Source: Halapricum desulfuricans (GTDB taxonomy: Archaea; Halobacteriota; Halobacteria; Halobacteriales; Haloarculaceae). From it: DNA of 64,000 nucleotides. The stretch spans positions 1,597,030-1,661,029 of the forward strand of contig NZ_CP064788.1 of NCBI RefSeq assembly GCF_017094525.1. The letters run 5' to 3'. The position numbers were made by a program, and so were the translations under genes. Below the pieces are notes generated by a model. The model was not told the origin of the DNA, made no database searches, and saw nothing but the letters and a program-made list of their open reading frames with translations. Every line of letters starts with the position of its first letter. Position 1 is the first letter of the stretch. Shown here one piece after another: positions 17,569 through 25,871 of the stretch.

Positions 17569-17592
17569 TCGTCTGCGCGTAGGAGACGAGGC

Positions 17593-17601
17593 CATATAAC
17601 T
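17593..17601 (-). promoter_or_regulatory. TATA element of hflX
   Basis: AGTTATATG on the minus strand is placed 25-33 bases before GTG 17568, the normal haloarchaeal distance for a leaderless transcript. The spacing is what decides the hflX start. Confidence 0.6.
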
Positions 17602-17639
17602 TTGTTTTGACCTCCCGCAGTGGAGTAGCACCCGTCTGC

Positions 17640-17857
17640 GAGGGGGAGCGACGCGTCTACAAGACGAGCTCAGCGTCCGCGAAAGCGAACGAAACCCCGA
17701 CAGAATAGCTATCGCGTTCGCAAAGGGGGACGCGGGAGTGGTACTCCCGCGCGTGTGACACTACGGAGCCGTCCGGCTCCATTCACGGTTACGGGATCCA
17801 GCCGCATAAGCCTCTAGCGTCGTTCACACGGAAGGCAACGGTGTTTTCCGCGAATCG
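17640..17857. ncRNA. Structured intergenic block, possible small RNA
   Basis: The gap between the hflX promoter and the purM stop is rich in foldable sequence. CGCGGGAGT-GGT-ACTCCCGCG makes a 9-bp stem, and close after it GGAGCCG-TC-CGGCTCC makes a 7-bp stem. AGCTATCGCGTTCGC and GCGAAAGCGAAC lie on the left side, and GTGTTTT ends the right side. It could be a plus-strand small RNA ending at the T-run, or minus-strand 3'-end structure of purM. I do not recognise a known RNA family. Confidence 0.35.
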
Positions 17858-18835
17858 TCAGGCCAGTTCGAGCCCACGGATCGCTACGCACTCCTCGCCG
17901 TCTTCGACGCGACCGATGATGCGCGCATCGTCGCTGTCTTCGACGACGGCTTCGGCGTCGTCCCGGTCGAGCGCAGCCACGAAGCCGGTCCCCATGTTGA
18001 ACGTCCGGTGCATCTCCTCGCTGTCGACGTTGCCGACGTCCTCAACGAACTCGAAGATCGGCTGTGGCGCGAAGGGGTCATCGATCTCGTAACGATACGA
18101 TCCCATCCGGGTGAGGTTTGTCCAGCCGCCGCCGGTCACGTGTGCGGCGGCGTGAGCGTCATGCTCTCGAAGCGGGGTGAGCACCTCGCTGTAGATGCGC
18201 GTGGGCGTCAGCAGTTCCTCGGCGATCGTGCGGTCGGGTTCAGGTGGGAAGGGGTCGGTGTACTCGTGGTCGCGCGTGACGGCTTCGCGAGCCAGCGTCA
18301 GCCCGTTCGAGTGGATCCCGGATGACGGCCAGCCGACGACCGCGTCGCCCGGTTCGGCCTCGCCCGGGAAGACGGCGTCTTTCGGCGCGAGCCCGGCGCA
18401 GGTTCCGGCGATGTCCAGTCCCCTGATCACGTCCGGCATGACGGCGGTCTCGCCCCCGACCAGCGCGACGCCGGCACGTTCGGCCCCCTCGCGCAACCCA
18501 GCGCCGATCTCCTCGCTCGTCTCTTCGTCCGGCGTCTCGACGGCCAGGTAATCGACGAACGCCACCGGCTCGACTCCCGCCGCGATCAGGTCGTTCGCGT
18601 TCATCGCCATGCAGTCGATGCCGACCGTCGAGTAATCGTCGACCGCCTCCGCGACCAGCAGTTTCGTCCCGACGCCGTCGGTGGCCAGCGCCAGATACTG
18701 CTGGCCGATATCGACCAGTCCGGCGTAATCGCCCTCGAACTCCCCGGCAGCGCCGATGAGTGCCTCGGTCGCGGCCTCGCTGGCGTCGATGTCCACCCCT
18801 GCCTCTGCGTACGTAAGCTCCTCGTCCTCGGCCAT
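17858..18835 (-). CDS. purM: Phosphoribosylformylglycinamidine cyclo-ligase
   Basis: The 325-residue enzyme makes AIR from FGAM with ATP in purine synthesis. Family motifs are visible: YAEAGVDI at the N-terminus, TDGVGTKLLVAEA, DCMAMNANDLIAAGVEP and GGETAVMPD. ATG 18835 is preceded by a short GC-rich leader. An in-frame start further upstream adds non-family residues. No other pur gene is adjacent. Confidence 0.96.
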   Translation of the reverse strand: MAEDEELTYAEAGVDIDASEAATEALIGAAGEFEGDYAGLVDIGQQYLALATDGVGTKLLVAEAVDDYSTVGIDCMAMNANDLIAAGVEPVAFVDYLAVETPDEETSEEIGAGLREGAERAGVALVGGETAVMPDVIRGLDIAGTCAGLAPKDAVFPGEAEPGDAVVGWPSSGIHSNGLTLAREAVTRDHEYTDPFPPEPDRTIAEELLTPTRIYSEVLTPLREHDAHAAAHVTGGGWTNLTRMGSYRYEIDDPFAPQPIFEFVEDVGNVDSEEMHRTFNMGTGFVAALDRDDAEAVVEDSDDARIIGRVEDGEECVAIRGLELA

Positions 18836-19044
18836 ACCCGAGTGAGCGCCCGGCCCGGGCAAAAGCACACCGGAACGAACTCGATACGGTGACGATACGA
18901 CTGCTTGAACCGATAGCGCCTTTCACGACCACAAACGTAGCAAGTCCCCCTCTCGACGTAGGAGACGTTTACATCGCGTGAAAACACCGTAAACAGTCCG
19001 AACGATTGTCGTCTCTTATGCGGATCGCCCTCGTGTTGTCTACT

Positions 19045-19164
19045 ATGAGCGTAGCCCGAACGCGGTGTCCGAACTGTGGGTTCGAGGTACAGGGGGAACA
19101 GGAGTGTCCGCTCTGTGGGGCGGAACTGGCCGGCGAAGTCGACGAACAGACAGAGAACGGGTGA
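19045..19164 (+). CDS. Tiny double zinc-ribbon-like protein (39 aa)
   Basis: The translation shows two knuckles, CPNCG at about residue 8 and CPLCG at about 22, followed by an acidic tail. Short proteins of this CxxC...CxxC form bind one zinc and are common in haloarchaea, but functions are mostly unknown. ATG 19045 is preferred; an in-frame ATG at 19018 would add nine residues (MRIALVLST). It lies 142 bp upstream of the DnaJ-ferredoxin gene on the same strand. Confidence 0.7.
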   Translation: MSVARTRCPNCGFEVQGEQECPLCGAELAGEVDEQTENG

Positions 19165-19306
19165 TCGCCCGCGCCGCAGACCTTGATTGCCCTCGGTACC
19201 AGTCGCCCGGCCAGGTGCGTCGTCGATATGACCGGCTACGCCAGCCGCCACGAGCAGTTCTTGCGGCCTGCCGAGCGGTTTTACGGCGTCGAAACCTACC
19301 GCATCT

Positions 19307-19987
19307 GTGACCTCGCCGTACGAGGTGCTCGGAGTCGACCCGGACGCCAACGAGGCCGAACTGCTCGAGGCATACAGACAGCGGGTCAAAGAGACCCATC
19401 CGGATCAGGGCGGCTCGGTCGAGCAGTTTCAGGCCGTCAGAGATGCCTACGAACAGCTCCGTTCCGGTGCGGTCTCCGACGACGGAACGTCGACCGACGA
19501 ACCCCGCGCATCCAGCGGTGCCGAGACACCGAGCGAACCGGACAGTCGCCCGAAAACAGTCACCGTCGAGTATCTCGATTACGAGGTGCTCGACGACCAC
19601 GGCTGGTCGCTCGGCGACGACGACCTCTTCGAGCGCGCCCGACGTGCCGACCTCGACGCCGAGACCCACGGCCGGTTCGCGGTCGAACCGGGCGAGACGC
19701 TGCTTGAAGCCGCCGAGAACAACGGCTTCGCCTGGCCGTTCGCCTGTCGGGGCGGGGCCTGCACGAACTGCGCCGTCGCGATCGTCGATGGGGAGATGCC
19801 CCCGCCGGTCGGCCACATCCTCCCCGAAGAGTTGATCCGCCGTGGGATTCGGCTGTCGTGTCTGGCCGCGCCGATCACGAGGGACGCGAAGGTCGTCTAC
19901 AACGTCAAGCATATGCCCGACGTCGCGGAGTTTCTCCTGCCGGCGAGCCGCTTCGAGAAGACGTACTCGCGCCAACGAGATCGGTAG
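19307..19987 (+). CDS. J-domain / [2Fe-2S] ferredoxin fusion protein
   Basis: The 226-residue protein fuses an N-terminal J-domain (residues 3-60, with the Hsp70-stimulating HPD at 31-33) to a halophilic plant-type ferredoxin (about 84-215). A flexible Ser/Thr/Asp linker joins them. Cluster ligands C147, C152, C155 and C185 are all present, and the haloarchaeal acidic insert (DDHGWSLGDDDLFERA) is kept. It could deliver Hsp70 to redox or Fe-S clients, or be an electron carrier tethered to chaperones. GTG 19307 starts exactly at the J-domain. Confidence 0.92.
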   Translation: MTSPYEVLGVDPDANEAELLEAYRQRVKETHPDQGGSVEQFQAVRDAYEQLRSGAVSDDGTSTDEPRASSGAETPSEPDSRPKTVTVEYLDYEVLDDHGWSLGDDDLFERARRADLDAETHGRFAVEPGETLLEAAENNGFAWPFACRGGACTNCAVAIVDGEMPPPVGHILPEELIRRGIRLSCLAAPITRDAKVVYNVKHMPDVAEFLLPASRFEKTYSRQRDR

Positions 19988-20022
19988 CGTTATCCGGATC
20001 GATCGACTATGCCTGCGGCGGC

Positions 20023-21087
20023 ATGAACAACATTCGAACTGGACTCTCGTACGGGGACGCGCTGCTCGTCCCACAGCGATCGCCGGTCGACAGCCGCAAC
20101 GACGCCGATCTCTCGACGCAGCTCACACCGGGGATCGAACTGGAAACGCCACTGCTCTCTGCGCCGATGGACACTGTCACCGAGGCCGAGACGGCGATTT
20201 CGCTCTCTCGCGCCGGCGGTCTCGGGACGATCCACCGATTCATGACGGTCGACGAGCAGGTCGAGGCCGTCGAGCGGGTCGTCGAGGCCGGCGAGCGCTG
20301 TGGCGCGGCAGTCGGCATCGCCGAAGACACGATCGCTCGCGCCGATGCCGTACTTGGTGCCGGCGCGTCGCTGGTGATGGTCGACGTCGCACACGGCCAC
20401 CTCGAGAAGACGCTCGACGCGGTCGCGGACCTGCGGGACGCGTTCCCCGACGCCGAGATCGTCGCGGGCAACGTCGCGACGAAACAGGGGGTTCGCGATC
20501 TGGCTACGGCCGGTGCCGACGCGGTCAAAGTCGGGATCGGGCCGGGCAGTCACTGTACGACCCGCCGCGTGGCGGGGGCCGGCGTCCCGCAGTTGACGGC
20601 CGTCGACGACTGTGCCGACGCGGCCGCACCGCTCGACGTCTCGATCATCGCAGACGGCGGCATCCGCACGTCCGGTGACGCGGTCAAAGCGCTGATGGCC
20701 GGCGCTGACACGGTCATGATGGGCAGTCTCTTCGCCGGGACCGACGAAGCGCCCTCGGAAATCGTCGAGATCGACGGGACGAAGTACAAGCGGTCCCGCG
20801 GGATGGCAACGACCGCCGCCAACGAGAAACGCTCGGACAAAGACACCGACGCGGTTGCACCGGACGCCGACGAGGGCGTCGAGGGGCTGACCGAATACAA
20901 GGGTCCGCTGGCCGACGTCGTCAAGGAGTTCGCCGCCGGGATACGGTCGGGGCTCTCCTACGTCGGCGGTCACACGATCGAAGACGCGCGCGAACGCGCC
21001 GAGTTCATCCGAGTCGCACCCAGCGCGCAGGACCGCGAGGGCGCGCACGGCGATCACGACTGGGAAACCGTCTCCGCCGACGACTGA
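20023..21087 (+). CDS. IMP dehydrogenase / GMP reductase family protein without CBS domains
   Basis: The 354-residue TIM-barrel enzyme has the catalytic loop [11 protein letters not shown] with the thioimidate Cys, the [11 protein letters not shown]-terminal motif and [11 protein letters not shown] for phosphate binding. The CBS pair usually inserted after strand 2 is absent, and the sequence passes straight from GTIHRFM to QVEAVERVV. Both IMPDH and GMP reductase lack or have CBS in different lineages, so the reaction direction is uncertain. It starts 36 bp after the DnaJ-ferredoxin gene. Confidence 0.9.
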   Translation: MNNIRTGLSYGDALLVPQRSPVDSRNDADLSTQLTPGIELETPLLSAPMDTVTEAETAISLSRAGGLGTIHRFMTVDEQVEAVERVVEAGERCGAAVGIAEDTIARADAVLGAGASLVMVDVAHGHLEKTLDAVADLRDAFPDAEIVAGNVATKQGVRDLATAGADAVKVGIGPGSHCTTRRVAGAGVPQLTAVDDCADAAAPLDVSIIADGGIRTSGDAVKALMAGADTVMMGSLFAGTDEAPSEIVEIDGTKYKRSRGMATTAANEKRSDKDTDAVAPDADEGVEGLTEYKGPLADVVKEFAAGIRSGLSYVGGHTIEDARERAEFIRVAPSAQDREGAHGDHDWETVSADD

Positions 21088-21149
21088 CGTCGCTGTCCCT
21101 CTCCATCCGTGTTGCTGTCACCGATGTACCGCTCTGAGGACGGTCTCGT

Positions 21150-22655
21150 TCACATGAAATCAGATAGTCCGGTCTGTCCGTCGTCCTCCGACTGCTGATC
21201 GTCACCGTCGGCCCCGCTTTGTTCGGACGGCTTCCCCTCGTCGGTCGCTGCGGACGCACTCCGGTCCGTCGATCCGGGTTCGCCGGCGATCGACTGCTGG
21301 CCGTCCGTGTCGCCCGACGCCGTGGCGCTGTCACCGTCGTCGCTGGCGCGTCCGGCGAACGCCTCGCCGCCGGCCTCGGCCGTCCGCTCCTCGCGGAGTT
21401 GCTGGGCGTCTTCGACGATCGACTGGACCTTGTTGGTGTCCTCGCCGCTTCCGGTGACGAAGGAGACGTGGCTGGCGTCGAGGTCGTAGGCGGCGGCCAT
21501 CGCGACGGTCAGTTCGCGGTTCTTGCAGTGGTGGGTCATCGTCGCCAGAAACGGCACGATCTCCCGGCGTGCCGTCGCGATGCTGGTCCCGTTCCTGGTC
21601 GCGATCTGTCGGGCGACGTAATCGCGGGTCTTGCGCGCCCCTTTCGTGCGGCCGAGCTTCGACCAGTACGACGGCGGCCCGTACCGTGTCCATCCGCCTT
21701 TCTGTCCGCCGCGTGCGGCCGCGACGCCCGCGGTCATGTTGTCGCCGGCGTACTTCCAGAAACTGTAGTTCTGGGTGGCCCGGACCCGGCCGAGCCACTG
21801 GTCCGCGCGAGCGAGCGCGTCGTACGCGCGAGTCAGCTCCGCCCCCTCGAAGTCCTTCGGAACGTTATCCGCGATCCAGTTGATCAGGTCGTCGGGTGTC
21901 TCGTCGACATCGTAGGATGACTTGAGAGCGGTTTCGGCGTCGCCTTCCTTGATCACCACGTCGAGGTACTCGAAGATTCCTTGTGTCGTGTCCCGCTCGC
22001 CGGTGATCACGTCCTCGGCCCCGATCGAATCTCGCCCCTCGGTCAGCGCCTGCAGGTCCTTGATCGCCCCGCGGAGGTCGCCGCTGTTCATCTCGGCGAT
22101 CCGCTCGAGCGCCGCGTCCTCGAACTCGATATCCTCCTTGCGACAGACGTCCCTGAGCACGGGCACGATCGAGCGCTTGCTTACCTCGCGGAACTCGATC
22201 TCCCGGCAGGCGTTGCGCAGGCCCTTGGACATCTCGTAGAAGTCGTTGGCGATGAGAATTACCGGCTGGTCGGCCTCTTTGACCAGTGACGTGACTGCCC
22301 GCGTGCCGCCGCGGTCGGCGTTGCCGTGGATGCTGTCGGCCTCGTCCATGACCACCAGCCGCCGGCCAGCGCCACCCTGTGCGAGCGTCCCCGAGCGGGC
22401 CGCCTCGCCGGCGACGCGTTCGATTACGTCCTTCGTGCGCGCGTCGCTCGCGTTGAGTTCGATGGTCGGCCAGCCCTTGTCGCTTGCCAGCGCGTGCGCG
22501 GCCGAAGTCTTTCCGACCCCCGGGGAGCCGTGCAGGACGACAGCCTCGCGGTGGTCTTCCCAGGTGTCGGCCCACTTCTCGAGGGCATCGCGGGCCTTGT
22601 CGTTACCCCGGACTTCCGCGAGCGTCGACGGCCGGTACTTCTCCGTCCAGTCCAT
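21150..22655 (-). CDS. rfcL: Replication factor C large subunit
   Basis: The 501-residue clamp loader subunit has an N-terminal AAA+ domain with Walker A GSPGVGKT (43-50) and Walker B MDEADSI, then the RFC collar domain. A ~80-residue low-complexity Gly/Asp/Ser tail ends in QTGLSDFM, which resembles a PCNA-interacting PIP-like peptide. It loads PCNA onto primed DNA with RfcS. ATG 22655 starts the standard MDWTEKYRPS. Confidence 0.96.
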   Translation of the reverse strand: MDWTEKYRPSTLAEVRGNDKARDALEKWADTWEDHREAVVLHGSPGVGKTSAAHALASDKGWPTIELNASDARTKDVIERVAGEAARSGTLAQGGAGRRLVVMDEADSIHGNADRGGTRAVTSLVKEADQPVILIANDFYEMSKGLRNACREIEFREVSKRSIVPVLRDVCRKEDIEFEDAALERIAEMNSGDLRGAIKDLQALTEGRDSIGAEDVITGERDTTQGIFEYLDVVIKEGDAETALKSSYDVDETPDDLINWIADNVPKDFEGAELTRAYDALARADQWLGRVRATQNYSFWKYAGDNMTAGVAAARGGQKGGWTRYGPPSYWSKLGRTKGARKTRDYVARQIATRNGTSIATARREIVPFLATMTHHCKNRELTVAMAAAYDLDASHVSFVTGSGEDTNKVQSIVEDAQQLREERTAEAGGEAFAGRASDDGDSATASGDTDGQQSIAGEPGSTDRSASAATDEGKPSEQSGADGDDQQSEDDGQTGLSDFM

Positions 22656-22778
22656 TAGAAGGCGAAAGGCGGGTGACGGGGTTAGTGGTTTCGGAGCGTG
22701 GGCCGAGACCGGCGCGGACGCCACGCCCGAGGACGGTATCGGGGCGATGGAATCACCCCCGTCCGCAGACATCCTGTC

Positions 22779-22895
22779 CTACTCGCCGTCATCGACGTCG
22801 GGATTTTCGAGTTCGGCTTCGAGTCGCTCGACGCGCTCTTCGAGTTCCGCCAGACCCTCGCTGTCGTTAAGTCCCGACCCGTGCAACGATCGCAT
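22779..22895 (-). CDS. Possible small coiled-coil protein (38 aa)
   Basis: A short ORF begins MRSLHGSGLNDSEG. It continues with a Glu-rich amphipathic helix (LAELEERVERLEAELE) and an acidic end. Codon choice is typical of haloarchaeal genes. Its ATG abuts the start of the divergent bat-type gene (CAT-ATG at 22893-22898), which is unusual. It would lie upstream of rfcL. I have no homology evidence, so it may be chance. Confidence 0.4.
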   Translation of the reverse strand: MRSLHGSGLNDSEGLAELEERVERLEAELENPDVDDGE

Positions 22896-23540
22896 ATGAG
22901 CGTCGTCTGTGAGTTCGAACTCCTGTCGACCGAGTTGCCGCTGACCGGCGTTGCAGCGGCCCTCGAGACGATCCTCACGATCGACGACGTGGTCTCGGGG
23001 ACGGCAGGCGCGCCCGCCGTCGTGTTCTCGACGACCGGTGTCGACCCGAGCCGCCTCGAGGAAGCGATGGACGACGCCGGCCCGGTCCTGGAGCACGTGC
23101 CCCTCGAGTCGACCGTCGTCGAGTCGCGCTACCGGGTCACTCTCGATACGGCACACGCCGACGTCTACACGCGGCTCGTCGACCTGCGGACCCATCCCAT
23201 GGGCGCGGTCGTGACCGGTCGCGGCTGGAAAGTCAGCGCGCAGTTCGCCGACCGGGAGGCGCTGGACGCGTTCCGGACCGCGTGTGGAAACACCGGCGTC
23301 GAGTTCCGGCCACGTCGCGTTTTCGAGGCCGAGATTGACCGGACCGACGACTACGGCCTCACTGCTGCCCAGCACGAGGCGCTGCTCACCGCCCACGAGA
23401 TGGGATACTTCGACGTGCCCCGGGAAGCCGACCTGTCCGACGTCGCCGCGGCACTCGAGACGACGACCTCGGCGCTGTCCGAACGGCTCCGGCGCGGCCA
23501 GCGCCGACTCGTCGGTCACACGGTCGCCAGCGCGGAGTGA
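22896..23540 (+). CDS. Bat-type helix-turn-helix regulator (HTH_10)
   Basis: The 214-residue protein has an N-terminal alpha/beta sensor-like region. A C-terminal bacterio-opsin-activator HTH follows at about residues 152-205, with LTAAQHEALLTAHEMGYFDV followed by LSDVAAALETTTSALSERLRRG. Such regulators are numerous in haloarchaea and usually control neighbouring genes. The oleate hydratase downstream, after a 180-bp gap, is a candidate target. ATG 22896 starts the family N-terminus. Confidence 0.93.
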   Translation: MSVVCEFELLSTELPLTGVAAALETILTIDDVVSGTAGAPAVVFSTTGVDPSRLEEAMDDAGPVLEHVPLESTVVESRYRVTLDTAHADVYTRLVDLRTHPMGAVVTGRGWKVSAQFADREALDAFRTACGNTGVEFRPRRVFEAEIDRTDDYGLTAAQHEALLTAHEMGYFDVPREADLSDVAAALETTTSALSERLRRGQRRLVGHTVASAE

Positions 23541-23615
23541 TTCGCACTGCAAGATTGGACGAGCCTGAACTGCAACACCGGGAGAGTCTGCATGGCCGTG
23601 CGGGTGAGTTTGAAC

Positions 23616-23633
23616 TGCAGGATATATCCTGCA
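23616..23633. promoter_or_regulatory. 18-bp perfect palindrome upstream of oleate hydratase
   Basis: TGCAGGATATATCCTGCA is a perfect inverted repeat with a TATA core. The word TGAACTGCA occurs directly before it and again about 43 bases upstream. It lies in the gap between the bat-type regulator and the hydratase, so it is a reasonable operator candidate. No binding data are implied. Confidence 0.4.
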
Positions 23634-23717
23634 AAGCGTTAGCGCTGCGGCCGGCCTACGTTCCTCTGTGGCGAGACGTCGGGCATACCGTCTGGTCGGC
23701 ACAGAACTGGAGGATCC

Positions 23718-23816
23718 ATGACCACGCTACCACCACCGCAGGCGAGCACAGACCGCGGATCGGAACGCGAGCGCGTCCGGACGACCGCGACGCCGGAGGG
23801 GTCGTATGCCCGTTGA
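23718..23816 (+). CDS. 32-codon ORF overlapping oleate hydratase start (small gene or frameshifted N-terminus)
   Basis: ATG 23718 is preceded by GGAGG at 23709-23713, a good Shine-Dalgarno site. The ORF ends GSYAR then TGA, overlapping the hydratase ATG (23806) by 11 bases. In oleate hydratases the stretch just before the FAD motif often has an aromatic-Ala-Arg-Pro pattern. The ORF's SYAR followed in the other frame by a Pro would fit a broken N-terminus. It may also be an independent leader peptide. Confidence 0.5.
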   Translation: MTTLPPPQASTDRGSERERVRTTATPEGSYAR

Positions 23817-25395
23817 ACAGACGCCGCACGTCGCCGACCGGGAGGCGCACGTCGTCGGCGGCGGAATCGCCGGGCTGGCGGCCGCGGCGTTTCTGATCCG
23901 TGACGGCAACGTGCCCGGCGAGAACGTCCACGTCTACGAGAAACTCGACGTCGTCGGCGGGGCGATGGACGGCGCGGGCGACCCCGAGGAGGGGTACGTC
24001 ATCCGGGGCGGGCGGATGTTCAACTTCCCCGCTTACGAGTGTACCTGGGACCTCTTTCGGACGATCCCCGCCCTGGAGGACGACAGCATCTCGGTCAAAG
24101 AGGAGATGAACCGGTTCAACGAGAAACACCCGTCCTACGCGGAGGCGCGACTGATCGAGGACGGCAGGCATCTCGACGCCTCCCAGTTCCAGCTGGAGAC
24201 CCGCCACCGGATCTCGTTGCTCCGGTTGCTGCTCACGCCCGAGGAGCGACTCGGGGACACCCGGATCGAGGAGTGGTTCGGCGACGACTTCTTCGAGACG
24301 AATTTCTGGTACGTGTGGGCGACGATCTTCGCCTTCCAGCCCTGGCACAGCGTCGCCGAGGTCCGGCGGTACATGTACCGGTTCCTCCACGAGTTCCCCC
24401 GACTGCACACGATGGAGGGGATCGACCGGACCAAGTACAACCAGTACGACTCGATGATCCTGCCGTTGCGACGGTGGCTCGAGGACCGTGGCGTCGACTT
24501 CCAGTACGACTGTCGCGTCACCGACATGGATATCGTGACCTCGCGAGCGGGCCGGACCGTCGAACGACTCCATTGCGAGATCGACGGCGGAACCGAGCGC
24601 ATCGGGGTCGAGCCCACGGATATGGTCTTTTTCACCAACGGCTCGATGACCGACGGGTCGGACCTCGGCGCGTGGGACGAGGCTCCCGAGACGAACGAGA
24701 CCGGCGCGTCCTGGGAGCTGTGGCGGGAAATCGCCGCGGACAACCCCGGATTCGGCGACCCCGAGGTTTTCGCCGGCAACGTTCAGGAGACCAAATGGGA
24801 GTCGTTCACCGTCACGTTGCACAACACGGACCTGTTCGAACACATCGTCGAGTTCACCGACGAGGAGCCCGGCAACGGGCTGGTGACCTACGTCGACTCG
24901 TCCTGGCTCATGTCAACGGTCGTCGCTGCGCAACCGCACTTCGCGAACCAGCCCGACGACGTGAAGATCTTCTGGGGGTACGCCCTGTTCCCGGACCGGG
25001 AGGGCGACTACGTCGAGAAGAAGATGTCCGAGTGCACCGGCCGGGAGATCCTCGAAGAGCTGTGCTATCACCTCCAGTGCGCGGACCGATTGCCGGAGAT
25101 TCTGGAGGGCGTCGACTGCGTGCCGTGCATGATGCCGTTCATCACGGCTCATTTCCAGCCCCGGACATCTGGCGACCGACCGGCAGTCGTCCCCGACAGC
25201 TCGCGCAACCTGGCGTTCCTCGGACAGTACGCCGACCTCCCGCGCGATGTCGTGTTCACCGTCGAGTACTCCATCCGGACGGCGATGACCGCGGTCTACG
25301 AGTTACTCGACCTCGATCAAGAGATTCCGCCGGTGAGCAAACACTACCGCAAGCCGGGGGTCCTCGCCGACGCGGTCTCGGCGTCGTTCGAGTAG
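23806..25395 (+). CDS. ohyA: Oleate hydratase / myosin-cross-reactive antigen family
   Basis: The 529-residue FAD protein has the dinucleotide motif VVGGGIAGLAAA at about residues 16-27. Other family blocks are FLIRDGNVPGEN, DGAGDPEEGYVIRGGR, FAFQPWHS, KYNQYD and CHLxxxDRLPEI-like segments. Oleate hydratases add water to the cis-9 double bond of unsaturated fatty acids. Many members have Glu after RGGR; here it is Met (M71), as I recall for a monomeric Rhodococcus-type subgroup. The tyrosine of the KYNQYD block is kept. GGAGGGG lies just upstream of ATG 23806. Fatty acids are not the bulk lipids of archaea, so the substrate is uncertain. Confidence 0.9.
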   Translation: MPVEQTPHVADREAHVVGGGIAGLAAAAFLIRDGNVPGENVHVYEKLDVVGGAMDGAGDPEEGYVIRGGRMFNFPAYECTWDLFRTIPALEDDSISVKEEMNRFNEKHPSYAEARLIEDGRHLDASQFQLETRHRISLLRLLLTPEERLGDTRIEEWFGDDFFETNFWYVWATIFAFQPWHSVAEVRRYMYRFLHEFPRLHTMEGIDRTKYNQYDSMILPLRRWLEDRGVDFQYDCRVTDMDIVTSRAGRTVERLHCEIDGGTERIGVEPTDMVFFTNGSMTDGSDLGAWDEAPETNETGASWELWREIAADNPGFGDPEVFAGNVQETKWESFTVTLHNTDLFEHIVEFTDEEPGNGLVTYVDSSWLMSTVVAAQPHFANQPDDVKIFWGYALFPDREGDYVEKKMSECTGREILEELCYHLQCADRLPEILEGVDCVPCMMPFITAHFQPRTSGDRPAVVPDSSRNLAFLGQYADLPRDVVFTVEYSIRTAMTAVYELLDLDQEIPPVSKHYRKPGVLADAVSASFE

Positions 25396-25647
25396 CCCCA
25401 ACATCGACAAGGGCGTATTAATCCCCGACCACCGGATGTCGAACACCGCTCGTGGGCCATAGCGAACGAGAGCCGCCCCCGAAGTGATGTCTCGCCCCAC
25501 AGTGAACAACCCCGCCACGGCAACGGCGGAGTCTCGGCCGGCCAGAACACCCCTGCGAGGAACCCGAAAAGTCAAATGCAGTACTATAAACCAAGAATGA
25601 TAATTCCGTCACAGAGCCGTGGTCTCGCGTCTCACACGGCCGACCTC
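25396..25647. other. Intergenic region upstream of rRNA operon
   Basis: There is no convincing gene between the hydratase stop and the main rRNA promoter. CAGTACTATAAACC at about 25578-25591 looks like a TATA element and may be an additional upstream rRNA promoter. ORFs here are Arg-rich and out of context. Confidence 0.5.
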
Positions 25648-25670
25648 TTCGACGGGTTTTTGTATACCCC
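25648..25670 (+). promoter_or_regulatory. rRNA operon promoter
   Basis: TTCGACGG followed by GTTTTTGTATACCCC matches the TTCGA-plus-TATA layout known for haloarchaeal rRNA promoters. Transcription would start about 25 bases further on, near 25685-25690, leaving a ~290-nt leader before 16S. Confidence 0.75.
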
Positions 25671-25739
25671 TCTCCTTGGATGGAATGCACACGGCAGGTG
25701 GCGGACGGCGGCCTCGGTCGCCACGCCACCGGAACTCTA

Positions 25740-25817
25740 GACGGGGTTTCTCCCGTCGATGATGACGATGTCGGGGGCGTTGCTCTGCAACGCCCTGGAT
25801 CGCCGCAGTGGCGATCC
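25740..25817 (+). other. Three tandem hairpins in the pre-rRNA leader
   Basis: GACGGG/CCCGTC (25740-25757), GGGCGTTGC/GCAACGCCC (25775-25795) and GGATCGCC/GGCGATCC (25797-25817) form three back-to-back perfect stems of 6, 9 and 8 bp. They lie between the promoter and the 16S processing stem. They may shield the leader or act in rRNA antitermination or processing; this is inference. Confidence 0.6.
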
Positions 25818-25871
25818 CCGAAAGATGAGGAGTCCACACCTGCGGGTCGCACCGTACAGATGGGTTCTGAT

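Noticed and set aside
18601-19389. Minus-strand ORF with CYVCG and CFC, zinc-finger-like, before purM
   Set aside because: The Cys pairs occur in the purM upstream region, but the frame then runs through purM as a shadow and has no start of its own.
23555-23650. Possible tRNA around TGAACTGCA and GAGTTTGAAC
   Set aside because: T-loop-like words exist, but no acceptor or anticodon stem can be formed; the main feature is an 18-bp palindrome.
23537-23896. 119-codon ORF overlapping the end of the bat-type gene
   Set aside because: Its second half runs in the wrong frame through the hydratase start; the 32-codon ORF with a Shine-Dalgarno is a better reading of the region.
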